Source of the DNA: an uncultured Lachnospiraceae bacterium
Lineage (GTDB): Bacteria > Bacillota > Clostridia > Lachnospirales > Lachnospiraceae
Direction of reading: 5' to 3'
DNA length: 64,000 nt
Assembly: GCA_910586315.1 (NCBI GenBank)
Contig: CAJUIP010000002.1
Location: 85,022 to 149,021 of the forward strand
The notes beneath the pieces were generated by a model. That model ran no database searches. It had not been told where the DNA came from and saw only the letters and a list, made by a program, of their open reading frames with translations. A program made the position numbers and the translations under genes. Below are positions 40,673 through 49,956 of this stretch, piece by piece; position 1 is the first letter of the stretch, and each line of letters begins with the position of its first letter.

Positions 40673-42007
40673 CTAAGCTTTTGTAAGTTTTGCCTCCACC
40701 ACTGATTCCATGTCATAGACGCCGACGGTGTTTTTATTGGAAATCACCGTAATGTTTGCCACATCATACAGCCGATGGTATACCACATGTTCCTCCCCCT
40801 CAAAGCCTGTACAGCTCATGGAGAGGAGATACTCCCCGCCCTGCAAAGTCATTTTCTGCGTAAACGACACATCGTAAACATCTCCGGCATTTACCTGTTT
40901 AATATCGGCTCCCTCATACATGGTATTCGTTCCCGAAAGGTCCGTCCCCTTTTTATCCTTTATGGTATAGGTAAAAATCGGGCATGCAAGCGGCGCATGA
41001 AAGCGGATCCGCTCTTTGATGGTGAACATCTCTCCCTTAAGGAGCAGATTCGTGAGATTTCCCCTGGCGTCAAAAAGACCGAGATCAAAAATTTCCGCCC
41101 TTCCGTCTCCGTACTCGGTACGGTTGGCATTGATGGTGATTTTCTCTTTCATCAGGCCGTTCTCATCCCCGCCTGTATGTCCCGCCGGAACCGGCCTTTC
41201 GCCTTCCGTCCCGTCCGCCTTTCCCATACCGCCGGAGTAGTCATTCTCCAGTTCTTCCCTCAAGGCGTCCATCTGGTTTGCCAGAATCTTTTTATACAAG
41301 TCCACCATGTGGCCCGGCTCGCCCTCGGCGATAAATTCGCCCTTATTTAAAAGCACCACCTTATCACAATACTTGATAATGCTTCCCATATCATGCGTTA
41401 CCATGAGAATCGTGGTACCGCTCTTTCGAATCTCCTCCATGCGGCGGTAGCACTTGGCCTGGAAAAACACATCTCCCACAGAAAGAGCTTCATCCACAAT
41501 GAGAATTTCCGGCTCCACATTGATGGCCAGGGCAAAGGCCAGCCGCACAAACATACCGCTCGAATACGTCTTCACCGGCTGGTAAACAAAGTCCCCGATG
41601 TCCGCAAACTCCAGAATCTCCTGGAGCTTTGCGTCCATCTCCTTTTTCGTATACCCCATCATGGTTCCGTTCATGTAGATATTTTCAATTCCGGTATAGT
41701 CCATATTGAATCCGGCGCCCAGCTCCAGAAGGGCCGAGATCTTCCCGTCCACGCTGACAGTTCCCGTCGTCGGCGTCAGCACTCCGGTGATAATCTTTAA
41801 AATGGTGGATTTTCCGGAACCATTTGTGCCGATGATTCCCACGGTCTGCCCCTTTTCCACCGAAAAAGACAGTCCGTTTAAGGCGTAAAAATCCTTGTGA
41901 TAGCTTTTATGTGTCACACTCAGGGATTCCTTCAGCCTGTCGATGGGCTTGTCATACAGCCGGTATATTTTTGTTACGTCTTTTACTTCAATCGCATTCT
42001 GGGACAT
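40673..42007 (-). CDS. Polysaccharide ABC exporter ATP-binding protein (Wzt/TagH type)
   Basis: 444 residues. Walker A GTNGSGKST (about residue 60), signature YSSGMFVRLAFALAI, Walker B ILIVDEALSVGD, His-loop MVTHDMGS. After residue 290 comes a beta-sandwich resembling Wzt_C (GRAEIFDLGLFDARGN, KERIRFHAPLACPIFTYTIKD, GVYDMESVVEAKLTK), the domain that recognises the cap of the exported polymer. Pairs with the permease 20 bp upstream. Exports a lipid-linked glycan across the membrane. Confidence 0.93.
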   Translation of the reverse strand: MSQNAIEVKDVTKIYRLYDKPIDRLKESLSVTHKSYHKDFYALNGLSFSVEKGQTVGIIGTNGSGKSTILKIITGVLTPTTGTVSVDGKISALLELGAGFNMDYTGIENIYMNGTMMGYTKKEMDAKLQEILEFADIGDFVYQPVKTYSSGMFVRLAFALAINVEPEILIVDEALSVGDVFFQAKCYRRMEEIRKSGTTILMVTHDMGSIIKYCDKVVLLNKGEFIAEGEPGHMVDLYKKILANQMDALREELENDYSGGMGKADGTEGERPVPAGHTGGDENGLMKEKITINANRTEYGDGRAEIFDLGLFDARGNLTNLLLKGEMFTIKERIRFHAPLACPIFTYTIKDKKGTDLSGTNTMYEGADIKQVNAGDVYDVSFTQKMTLQGGEYLLSMSCTGFEGEEHVVYHRLYDVANITVISNKNTVGVYDMESVVEAKLTKA

Positions 42008-42027
42008 GAATTCCTCCTACCTCGCAG

Positions 42028-42846
42028 TTACAGAACATCGGAAAAATGCGGGCGCAGCCGCTTAAACACCTTGAGCCCCACAAACATCATTCCAATGGTC
42101 ACAACCCAGAAATAAATGGTCAGCGTGGGCCGCTCAAAAAACCAGTTCCCCGTCAGCATGCTGTCCCGGTATCCGGCCGCAAGATAGTAAAAAGGATTCA
42201 GCTTAAGAATGAGGGGCGCAATGGTGATGCCCTTGTCCAAAAACAGCTGTTCACTGTACATAATCGGGGTCAGCCACATGCCAAACTGCAGGCAGATGCC
42301 TACAATCTGGGCCATATCCTTAAAAAACACCTGAATGGCGCTGGTCAGATAGGTGAGCGCCAGCGCATACATGGAGGCCGCAAACGAATAGTAGAGAATC
42401 TGAATCCAGGTGGCCATGGGCCTGTTCCCGCCGATGAGAAACACCGCAAACATAATCAGCACAAAAAATCCATGGACAAACAGGCTGGAAATCAATTTAA
42501 TAATCGGAAGAATTTCCACCCGGAACACCACTTTTTTCACCAGATAATTATATTCCTGAAGGCACCCCGTTCCCGTGTTCATGGCCTCGGAAAAGAAAAA
42601 CCAGGGCGCAATGCCGGGAATCAGCCATTCAATATACGATGCGTTGGGAACCGGAGGGGCACTCTTAAAACCAATCGGCCCAAAAATCAGCCAGTAAATC
42701 AGTACGGTGACAATGGGCTGGACAAACATCCATACGATTCCAAAATAAGAACCTACAAACCGCTTTTTAAAATCCGCCTTGGAAAGGTCCCACACAAGCC
42801 GCCGTTTCGCCACTAATTCCTTAAGAAGAGAACCAATATAATTCAC
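42028..42846 (-). CDS. Polysaccharide ABC exporter permease (Wzm/TagG type)
   Basis: 272 residues with about six membrane helices (IVWMFVQPIVTVLIYWLIF, FVLIMFAVFLIGG, SFAASMYALALTYLTSAIQ, PTLTIYFWVVTIGMMFVGL). The N-terminal WDLSKADFKKRFVGSYFG and YNYLVKKVVFRVEILP are typical of ABC-2 polysaccharide/teichoic acid exporters. Partner of the adjacent ATPase. Confidence 0.93.
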   Translation of the reverse strand: MNYIGSLLKELVAKRRLVWDLSKADFKKRFVGSYFGIVWMFVQPIVTVLIYWLIFGPIGFKSAPPVPNASYIEWLIPGIAPWFFFSEAMNTGTGCLQEYNYLVKKVVFRVEILPIIKLISSLFVHGFFVLIMFAVFLIGGNRPMATWIQILYYSFAASMYALALTYLTSAIQVFFKDMAQIVGICLQFGMWLTPIMYSEQLFLDKGITIAPLILKLNPFYYLAAGYRDSMLTGNWFFERPTLTIYFWVVTIGMMFVGLKVFKRLRPHFSDVL

Positions 42847-42866
42847 GCTGTCATCAAACCTCTCTC

Positions 42867-43442
42867 TTACCGCTCAAACTTAAACGTTTCGCCAAAGCCG
42901 CCCCACTTTTTGTCCTTTTCGGAAATAATCAGTTCCATTCCTTCTTCGATGGGCCATTTCACGCCGATGGTTTCATCGCTCCATAACAGGCCGCCCTCAT
43001 CGCCGGGATGATAAAAATCCGTGCACTTATAGGCAAACTCCGCCTCATCGGACAACACTAAAAAGCCATGGGCAAAGCCTTCGGGAATGTAAAACTGCTT
43101 CTTATTTTCCGCAGAAAGCTCCACACCGAACCATTTTCCATACGTCTCTGAGCCGGTCCGCAAATCCACGGCCACATCAAATACCGTTCCGCGCACCGCC
43201 CGCACCAGCTTTCCCTGCGGGAACTGCTTCTGGAAATGCAGCCCGCGGAGCACGCCTTTCACAGACATGGACTGGTTGTCCTGCACAAATACCATATCCA
43301 GGCCGGCCTCTTTAAAATCATTCTGATTATATGTCTCCATAAAATATCCGCGCTCGTCCTTAAACACGGTCGGCTCAATCACATAAAGTCCCTCAATCAC
43401 TTTTCCTTCCACTTCACAGGAAGTTACTTTAATTTTACCCAT
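42867..43442 (-). CDS. rfbC: dTDP-4-dehydrorhamnose 3,5-epimerase
   Basis: 191 residues. RGLHFQKQFPQGKLVRAVRGTVFDVAVDLR holds the catalytic His, the Lys and the Asp of RmlC; FYIPEGFAHGFLVLSDEAEFAYKCTDFY is the cupin core with active-site Tyr. Makes dTDP-4-keto-L-rhamnose on the way to dTDP-rhamnose. The other three rhamnose genes (rfbA, rfbB, rfbD) are not in the window. Predicts rhamnose in the polymer. Confidence 0.95.
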   Translation of the reverse strand: MGKIKVTSCEVEGKVIEGLYVIEPTVFKDERGYFMETYNQNDFKEAGLDMVFVQDNQSMSVKGVLRGLHFQKQFPQGKLVRAVRGTVFDVAVDLRTGSETYGKWFGVELSAENKKQFYIPEGFAHGFLVLSDEAEFAYKCTDFYHPGDEGGLLWSDETIGVKWPIEEGMELIISEKDKKWGGFGETFKFER

Positions 43443-43503
43443 TTTTCTTACCTCACTTCCAAAATTTGCATATTCTGCAGCAAACCATTCCTACATAATA
43501 CCA

Positions 43504-45096
43504 CTACAAACGCATACTGACAATACTAAACAGCCTCATAGCCGCATAGCAGTCCAGTGCACACATGTAAAAAAACAGCTTTTCGTCACTGCCCACAGTC
43601 CGAACCAGGCGGTTACTTTTCATGGTCATGATTAAAAACGGCAGCACAGGAAGCAGATACCGCCCCTGCACACCCTCAATCACCCTGGAGCTTAAGGGGG
43701 TCCATCCCACCATCATGGCCGTCATGAGACCTACCAGACAGGAGGCCGCAAGAAATACAATCCACGCCTTCTGCCATCCCGAAAGGTACAGAGCCTCCCC
43801 GGCACGCCGGATTCCCAGAAGCGCCAGGCAGGCGGCCAGAACAACCAATACAAAAAACGGAACCGACAGCACCGGATCCAGATTTCCCAGGCGCTCTCCC
43901 AGCATGGAAAGCGTCCACTCGTCTCCCTGATGCACCAGGGTCTCATACATCATCCGCACATAGACCTGGGGGTTATGAAGGATATAGGGAATGGAAAAAC
44001 CCTCTTCCCCAGCCCAGGAAACATAATTGTCGGTTCCGGCGGCATAGTCCTGCACCGTTTCCCGGTTTACCAGGACCATGGCCGCCAGAAACGCCGCCGC
44101 CACAACGGCCGCCCCCATTCCCCAGTTCTTCCATCCGCCAAACTTTTTTACCGGAATCAGCAGAGCAAACCCCAGCATCACCGCGTATACCATTTTACAG
44201 GGACCAAAGGCCGCCGCCAGCAGGGCCAGAAGTGCGATATCCCGCTTCCGAACCACAGGTTTCGCAAAGGCCAGGTACAGGCAGTAGCTTCCGAAAAGAA
44301 AACACATTCCCATAAGGAAGGCATCATAAGAATAAGACGCCGCCAGATGAAGGGACATGGGAAGAACAGAAACGCCGCAAACAACCATCTTCCCAAAGGG
44401 GAGCACCTTCATGGACCAGTAAACCATCCCAGCAAAAAACAAAAGATTAGAAAAGCGTCCGAGGCACGCAAGAATCACGCAGTTGACTCCAAGAAGCCTC
44501 GCCAGCGTAATCCCCAGAGCCTGCGGGACATAGGAAACCGGAGTTGTCTTCACCGGCTTTTGTACGGTGGAAACCATCTCGTTTCTTTCCCGGGAAACAA
44601 AAACGCCGGCGGCATGCGCCCCAATCTCCTCCCACGTCTTCTCTGTCAGGGTCCGTCCCAGGGAAATCCTCTCCTCCGTTCCCGATGCGCCATTCACATT
44701 CTGAAGAAATTCATCCTCCTTCCGCATCCGCACATATCCCTTTTCATCTACAGGTGCCTCGCCCAGAAAAACGTTGGAAATCCCATAAGCGCTGGCAAAA
44801 TGGGAAATCTCATCCGGTGCGGAAAGGGGCGGCAGCGCAATGAGATACACGCCGCCAAGGAAAAGAACGGCCAGCGCCCCGCATACCTCCGGAGGCCATT
44901 TTTTCCGGAACAGCCCGGCCGCCAAAATCAGAAGAAACAACATGGCAAAAAAGAACAGCCAGCCATACATGGTGCAGAGCCATAAATTCCCCGAAGCGAG
45001 CGCCCCGGTTTTCGTATCCGTAAAGTGCCAGCCCCCCAAAACCGTCACAAGAACCGCCATGACGGCGGGGCCTGCATACCCTCTCATCTGCTTCAT
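43504..45096 (-). CDS. DUF2142-family polytopic membrane protein
   Basis: 530 residues, about 12 membrane helices. The conserved extracytoplasmic motif LPPLSAPDEISHFASAYG (about residue 88) with LSAPDE/H, and the C-terminal VQGRYLLPVLPFLIM, are typical of DUF2142, a GT-C-like family in glycan clusters thought to transfer or polymerise sugars outside the cell. Could supply the polymerase-like activity in a cluster where no classical Wzy is evident. Confidence 0.85.
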   Translation of the reverse strand: MKQMRGYAGPAVMAVLVTVLGGWHFTDTKTGALASGNLWLCTMYGWLFFFAMLFLLILAAGLFRKKWPPEVCGALAVLFLGGVYLIALPPLSAPDEISHFASAYGISNVFLGEAPVDEKGYVRMRKEDEFLQNVNGASGTEERISLGRTLTEKTWEEIGAHAAGVFVSRERNEMVSTVQKPVKTTPVSYVPQALGITLARLLGVNCVILACLGRFSNLLFFAGMVYWSMKVLPFGKMVVCGVSVLPMSLHLAASYSYDAFLMGMCFLFGSYCLYLAFAKPVVRKRDIALLALLAAAFGPCKMVYAVMLGFALLIPVKKFGGWKNWGMGAAVVAAAFLAAMVLVNRETVQDYAAGTDNYVSWAGEEGFSIPYILHNPQVYVRMMYETLVHQGDEWTLSMLGERLGNLDPVLSVPFFVLVVLAACLALLGIRRAGEALYLSGWQKAWIVFLAASCLVGLMTAMMVGWTPLSSRVIEGVQGRYLLPVLPFLIMTMKSNRLVRTVGSDEKLFFYMCALDCYAAMRLFSIVSMRL

Positions 45097-45099
45097 TGC

Positions 45100-45450
45100 C
45101 TACTCTCCGTCATTTTCCCGCCGCAGATTTTCGTCTATGGCCATCTTCTGCGCCAGGTCCTTGATTTTTGTCTCCAGCTGCGAAATCCTTACGGACATCC
45201 GGAACATTTTAAGAATCAGGAGAAAAATCACAAACAAAAAAATAAAATTCACCGGCGTCTGGGTTCCCGTCATATCCGACATCAGATATACAATCTTCGG
45301 GAATACACTGAATACAATCAGCAAAAAGGAAAATCCAATCCAGAACACGGAATCTTCAATCCGCATCTGTGACATGCGGACCTTTCGTAAAATTAAGAGC
45401 GTTGTCAAGATCGAAACAACTATAAGTACCACCCGCAGCAGCAGCGTCAT
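45100..45450 (-). CDS. DUF2304 membrane protein
   Basis: 116 residues: three membrane helices (VVLIVVSILTTLLIL, VFWIGFSFLLIVFSVFP, FIFLFVIFLLILKMFRM) followed by a short coiled coil (SQLETKIKDLAQKMA). DUF2304 proteins are usually found next to a DPM-like glycosyltransferase, as here, and probably work with it at the membrane. 3 bp from the DUF2142 gene start and 14 bp after the glycosyltransferase gene. Confidence 0.85.
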   Translation of the reverse strand: MTLLLRVVLIVVSILTTLLILRKVRMSQMRIEDSVFWIGFSFLLIVFSVFPKIVYLMSDMTGTQTPVNFIFLFVIFLLILKMFRMSVRISQLETKIKDLAQKMAIDENLRRENDGE

Positions 45451-45464
45451 TGATTTTCCCCTTT

Positions 45465-46160
45465 CTATTCCCTATCCCGCTTTCTGAAATTCCGTATAAA
45501 CAAGATGGAAATCAACATCTGTATCATGTACCTGGAGGCGTTAATGGGGGTCAGATAGCTGGCGCCGCAGATACGCTCATCCATAACCACAGGGACCTCC
45601 GCCACCTTTGCGCCCTGCTTTATCAGATAAGAAATCGTATCCGGCTCCGGTCCATAATTTAATTCCCTGGAAAACTCCTCAATCATCCTTCTGTTAAACA
45701 TCCGCATCCCGGAGGTAGGGTCTTTAATCACGGTTTTTGTGGTCAGGCGGATGGCAAATTCAATCAGATTGCTCCCCAGCATCCGCATGGAGCCAATCTT
45801 TTTTTTCTCCATAAACCGGGAAGCGATTACAATGTCATATCCCTCATCCATCTTTTCTTTCATGGGGCCGATATACTCCGGCCTGTGCTGCCCGTCTCCG
45901 TCAAACTGGATGGCATAAGAATATCCCTTTTTGCAGGCATAGCGGATTCCCGCCTGAAACCCGCCGGAAAGTCCCAGGTTTACCGGAAGGTCCAGATAAT
46001 GATACTGTTTTCTTTCACAGATTTCTCCGGTTCTGTCCCGGGACCCGTCGTTAACCACCACATAGTCAAACTGCGGAAACTCCGTAATCAGACGGTCCAC
46101 CACCCGTTCAATGTTCGCTTCTTCGTTATATGCAGGAATAATGATTAGTAAATCCGACAT
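45465..46160 (-). CDS. Family 2 glycosyltransferase, polyprenyl-phosphate sugar type
   Basis: 231 residues, no C-terminal membrane helices. LLIIPAYNEEANIERVVDRL at the N-terminus, VVNDGSRDRTGEI, YAIQFDGDGQHRPEYI (DxD-type metal site) and IASRFMEKKKIGSMRMLG. This dolichol-phosphate-mannose-synthase-like form charges a polyprenyl phosphate with one sugar for use outside the cell by GT-C enzymes such as the neighbouring DUF2142 protein. Confidence 0.9.
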   Translation of the reverse strand: MSDLLIIIPAYNEEANIERVVDRLITEFPQFDYVVVNDGSRDRTGEICERKQYHYLDLPVNLGLSGGFQAGIRYACKKGYSYAIQFDGDGQHRPEYIGPMKEKMDEGYDIVIASRFMEKKKIGSMRMLGSNLIEFAIRLTTKTVIKDPTSGMRMFNRRMIEEFSRELNYGPEPDTISYLIKQGAKVAEVPVVMDERICGASYLTPINASRYMIQMLISILFIRNFRKRDRE

Positions 46161-46168
46161 GACAGGCC

Positions 46169-47092
46169 TTATCCTTTCCAGTAATTCTTGTTCATGGTGC
46201 AGAGCCGGACAAGCCCCTCCGGAAGCTTTTTATACCGCTTTCCCATGAAAAACCCCATATATTTTAATCCGCTCACCCAAATAAGCTTCGGCAGCAGAGT
46301 TCCTCTCCTTTTTTTCAAAAGATACCCGGCTGTCTGTTTCACCAGACGGATTCCCTCCCCCTCAGACTGCACCACGGAAAACACCTCCGGATGGTCCGCC
46401 TGGGAAACCCCCAGATCAAAGTTCCGGCGAAACTGCTCTCTGGCGGAATAGTTGTGGGAATGAATCACCTTTGCATCCGCTGCATAAGCTACCGCGTATC
46501 CATGTTCCATGGCGTTTGCCGCAAAAATCATGTCCTCATTGAATATGGTCTTTCTGGTAAATCCGCCCAGGCTTACATATCGCTCCCTCTGATAGGCGGC
46601 GCACACATTGGAGCAAAAGTATGTTTTAATTCCCAGCTCAGGGAAGTCTTCCTTTGTCTTAAGCCGGCTTTCCTCCGGATAATTAAAACTTCTTGTGTAC
46701 TTTTCTATGATGCCGCAGTCCTTGTCCGGAAGCTGCCTTGCATAGGCCACAGCCACGGTCTCCTCTTTCCAAAGGGCGTCACAGAGCCGTTCCAGAAGGT
46801 ATCTGTCATAAGGAAGGGCATCGTCCGTCATGCATACGCATACATCTGCGTCCGAGCGCTCAATGCCCGCATTCCTCGTGGCCCCATGGTCAAACTCCTC
46901 TTTGGTCACATGATACACCGACAGATTCTCCGGCAGCGTTTCTGCCGTCTCCAGCCAGGCATCCCAGTATTTTTTTTCCGTATTCATGATAATATACCGG
47001 TTTACCGGGCATGTCTGCGCCTCCAGACGTCTCAAAAGCTCTGCAAACCTCTGATCCGGTTTATAAACCGGAATCACCACATCTGTTTTCAT
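46169..47092 (-). CDS. Family 2 glycosyltransferase (rhamnosyltransferase-like)
   Basis: 307 residues. DVVIPVYKPDQRFAELLRRL, EEFDHGATRNAGIERSDADV and CMTDDALPYDRYLLERL are characteristic of rhamnosyltransferase-type GT2 enzymes; FNEDMIFAANAMEHGY is the acceptor-site region. Consistent with the rfbC gene predicting rhamnose. Overlaps the next upstream gene by 4 bp. Confidence 0.87.
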   Translation of the reverse strand: MKTDVVIPVYKPDQRFAELLRRLEAQTCPVNRYIIMNTEKKYWDAWLETAETLPENLSVYHVTKEEFDHGATRNAGIERSDADVCVCMTDDALPYDRYLLERLCDALWKEETVAVAYARQLPDKDCGIIEKYTRSFNYPEESRLKTKEDFPELGIKTYFCSNVCAAYQRERYVSLGGFTRKTIFNEDMIFAANAMEHGYAVAYAADAKVIHSHNYSAREQFRRNFDLGVSQADHPEVFSVVQSEGEGIRLVKQTAGYLLKKRRGTLLPKLIWVSGLKYMGFFMGKRYKKLPEGLVRLCTMNKNYWKG

Positions 47093-47931
47093 GTTTCCTC
47101 CCCGTATGCCTGATAGGCCTTTTTGTAAAAATGCAGGAGAAGTTTCGCCATCCAGCGGGGCCAGAGCTTTTCAAACATGGCGATTTCATCCGCCGCCCTT
47201 CTGTGGTCCCCGATGCACTGTTTGGTTGTCGCCCCGTCGTGGATCCGGTAAGCCATGAGCGGCCGCTCCACACAGAGAAACCGTCCCGGCCGCTTTGCCA
47301 GCTCACAAAGGTTGTCCCAGTCCAGGGCGAAAGAAAATTCCGACTGGAACATCTCATCGCCAATCTGGTCATGGTTATACGTACAGCTTGGACAGCAAAT
47401 CGAATTTCCAAACAGAAGCACACTTTTTTTCACCCACCCCATATGAGCCAGGAAGGAAAACCGCAGGGGGAAGCGCAAAATCTTTTTTATGAACCTCCCC
47501 ATATCGCCGGATACAACTTCTGTATGAACCGGATACAGCGTTCCGTCGGCCATCCGCTCCTCTTTTGTCTTCAAAATCACATAATCTGTGCAGAACACGG
47601 TCATATCCGGATGGGCCTCATACTGCCCAAGCAGTTCCCTCACATAATTTTTATGGTAGATATCATCCTGGTGGGCGATGGTCACAAGGGAATGGTCCTT
47701 TCCGGCCTGCTGCCAGCCAAACCGCCAGTCCGCTCCGATCTCTGGTTCTCCCTCACGGATAAACAGAGGGATTTTGTAAGCCCGGCAAAGCTTTGAAAGA
47801 TACTGCGAGGGCGTTGCCGTGACCATGATCACATCGCTTTTTACCGTCTGCCTCATCAGTGACTGGATACAGCTTTCCAGATACGGACTTTTTTTATAGG
47901 CGCAAATCACAAACGCATGGGTACTGCTCAA
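47089..47931 (-). CDS. Family 2 glycosyltransferase
   Basis: 280 residues. AFVICAYKKSPYLESCIQSL begins the GT-A fold; ITIAHQDDIYHKNYVRELL holds the QDD metal-binding motif. The acceptor region is LDWDNLCELAKRPGRFL. Similar single-domain enzymes occur in LicD-containing clusters. 4-bp overlaps on both sides make it part of one translationally coupled run. Confidence 0.82.
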   Translation of the reverse strand: MSSTHAFVICAYKKSPYLESCIQSLMRQTVKSDVIMVTATPSQYLSKLCRAYKIPLFIREGEPEIGADWRFGWQQAGKDHSLVTIAHQDDIYHKNYVRELLGQYEAHPDMTVFCTDYVILKTKEERMADGTLYPVHTEVVSGDMGRFIKKILRFPLRFSFLAHMGWVKKSVLLFGNSICCPSCTYNHDQIGDEMFQSEFSFALDWDNLCELAKRPGRFLCVERPLMAYRIHDGATTKQCIGDHRRAADEIAMFEKLWPRWMAKLLLHFYKKAYQAYGEET

Positions 47932-49235
47932 CGTCCCTTCCTCCCTTTCTCCAAAGTCATGTCAGTCCGCCTGCGGCCAAAAATTCCCGCAAGCATAAGA
48001 ATCCCAAAGAGCGCCATCAGGGCCGCCGTCAAAACAACATAGGCCAGAGCGCCGCCGAAGATTCCTCCCCAGCGGACGAAGGGCGCAGAAATCACCACAG
48101 CCAGAACACCCACAATTCCATAGACCCCGAAAATAAAACGCTGCTTTTTCATAATCACAAGTGAATAATAAAACAGGTTCATATAAGCGTTGAGAGCGCC
48201 TCCCGCAATGATGAGGATTAACGCCGCCCGGCAGTCCTTTAAGGCATAGGAAAGGTTGGGATATAAAAGACTTAAAACCGGGATTCCCAAAACCCACGCG
48301 CCGCCCACAGCGAAAACCGTAAGGATGGCAATGATTCCTGACAGCCGCCCGATGGTCTTTATAAACAGCTTCACTCTTCCCATCTCCCAGTTTAAGGAAA
48401 GCTTTGTAAGATAGGGGCGAATCACAAATCCCGCCACCAGATTAATCACACTGGTGGGCATAAAAATGGCGCCGTAAACGGCCAGGTCCTTATCCGCCAT
48501 ACAGCCCTCAATGGCATACTTGGAGGCGGAAAAAATGTAAAAATCCAGCACTGCGGAAAAGAACAGAAGCGTATTGTCCTTAAACAGGCCAAACTTCCTT
48601 CCAGGTACGGATTTCCAGTCAATGTTGGGAAGCTGCCGGATTATGAGAACATCAAATACCAGAAATCCTACGGCCTGGGCCCCCACCGCCATCAGGCTGG
48701 CAGTCACAAGATTTTGGGTCTTAGAAAGCGCTCCCAGGAAAACCGATACGGAGAGCACAGTCCGGAATGCGTTGGACTTTCCGGTCAGGTAAAGCCTGCC
48801 GCTCCTCTGGAACTCCGCCTCGAAGGTGTCCGCCAGCGCGTCAATTACCTTATATACCACCATGAGAAAGACCGTCGCCGCCTTCTCAAAGGTATAATTA
48901 TGGACAAAAACATAGAAAAAGCCCACCACAAGAGCCGCCCCGCAGGTAAAAAACCTGAGTCCCAGATATTCTCCGAAGGAATACTTATGTCCCATATCGG
49001 TGATCTGGAAAGGGCGGATTCCAAAATAAGCCATCATGAACATATGCTGTCCAAAAGTGGTGAACGCAAAAGTAAAGATTCCTCCCGCGTCCTCTCCGGC
49101 AATCTGAACCACGGCAATGGTAAGGACCATGGAAGCCAGAGCATATAAAAAGCTTCCTGCCATGTTCCAGACAATATTACGCTTTTCAGGATTCTTCGAT
49201 TCCCTGCCTATGATCAGGCGTGATAATGCTTCCAT
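47928..49235 (-). CDS. Wzx-type polysaccharide flippase
   Basis: 435 residues, about 12 membrane helices, starting NIVWNMAGSFLYALASMVLT. Members of the MOP superfamily flip lipid-linked repeat units. The chosen start overlaps the upstream nucleotidyltransferase by 50 bp (AGGA about 10 nt before the ATG); a start near 49163 at NMAGSF would avoid the overlap. Its coexistence with a Wzm/Wzt exporter in one cluster suggests two glycan products. Confidence 0.87.
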   Translation of the reverse strand: MEALSRLIIGRESKNPEKRNIVWNMAGSFLYALASMVLTIAVVQIAGEDAGGIFTFAFTTFGQHMFMMAYFGIRPFQITDMGHKYSFGEYLGLRFFTCGAALVVGFFYVFVHNYTFEKAATVFLMVVYKVIDALADTFEAEFQRSGRLYLTGKSNAFRTVLSVSVFLGALSKTQNLVTASLMAVGAQAVGFLVFDVLIIRQLPNIDWKSVPGRKFGLFKDNTLLFFSAVLDFYIFSASKYAIEGCMADKDLAVYGAIFMPTSVINLVAGFVIRPYLTKLSLNWEMGRVKLFIKTIGRLSGIIAILTVFAVGGAWVLGIPVLSLLYPNLSYALKDCRAALILIIAGGALNAYMNLFYYSLVIMKKQRFIFGVYGIVGVLAVVISAPFVRWGGIFGGALAYVVLTAALMALFGILMLAGIFGRRRTDMTLEKGRKGR

Positions 49236-49956
49236 TGGTCTTCATTCCTGTCTTTTCTGAGATATGGTCCAGAATTCTTCTGTAATCCTCAATGAAATCC
49301 ACCTCCGCCCAAAAATACCCATTGATATCCTTAACGGGGATGTCTTCCTCCCCGCTGATACGGTAAATGGCGTCTTCCCACCACATTCCATGGCACTGGG
49401 TGTCAATCAGCTCATTGAGTTTCTTTAAAAATTTTGGCACAAAGGGAGCTTTCATAAAGACAATTCCCGTATATTCACAGTCCCGTTCCTTACGTGTCAG
49501 CCCTTTTCCATACCGTCTTAGCATCCCGTTTTCCGTTCCGAAGAAATAATCTCCATCCAGAACCCGGGCCGAATCCGCCAGAAGAATGATTTCCTCCTTC
49601 TGCTTCATCGCAAAATCCAGAATTTCCTGGCTCCAGTACACATCCCCATTGGCTACAATGCAGTCATCTTCCGTAAAAAGGCCCGCGCTCTCGGCCATCC
49701 AGAGGGAGCCGATGCTGTTTGTCACATCGAAAAAAGGATTGTATACAATATGAACCGGGAGGCCCTCCAGCACACGCTCAATTTCCGCATGGCGGTAGCC
49801 CACAATCACGGTGGTTTCAATTTTATTTTTTAAGAGCATCCCCACGGTCCGCCGGATTAAAGGCTCGCCGCCCACATCAACGGTACATTTGGGGATGTCG
49901 GGGATATATTTGCTGATGCGGCTGCCCCTTCCGGCCGCCAGAATAAACGCTTTCAT
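49186..49956 (-). CDS. LicC-like nucleotidyltransferase
   Basis: 256 residues. AFILAAGRGSRISKYIPDIPKC is the NTP-binding loop of sugar/choline-phosphate nucleotidyltransferases, DVGGEPLIRRTVGMLLKN and VANGDVYWSQE continue the fold, and GYFWAEVDFIEDYRRI carries the second metal-binding region. LicC makes CDP-choline; related enzymes activate other phospho-amines or phosphonates. With a PLP enzyme directly upstream (4-bp overlap) and LicD beyond it, a CDP-activated phospho-amine substituent is likely. Confidence 0.82.
   Translation of the reverse strand: MKAFILAAGRGSRISKYIPDIPKCTVDVGGEPLIRRTVGMLLKNKIETTVIVGYRHAEIERVLEGLPVHIVYNPFFDVTNSIGSLWMAESAGLFTEDDCIVANGDVYWSQEILDFAMKQKEEIILLADSARVLDGDYFFGTENGMLRRYGKGLTRKERDCEYTGIVFMKAPFVPKFLKKLNELIDTQCHGMWWEDAIYRISGEEDIPVKDINGYFWAEVDFIEDYRRILDHISEKTGMKTNGSIITPDHRQGIEES

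Noticed and set aside
43930..44985. 351-residue plus-strand open frame
   Set aside because: Antisense shadow of the DUF2142 membrane protein; Lys/Arg/His/Gln-rich composition is typical of reversed membrane-protein codons.
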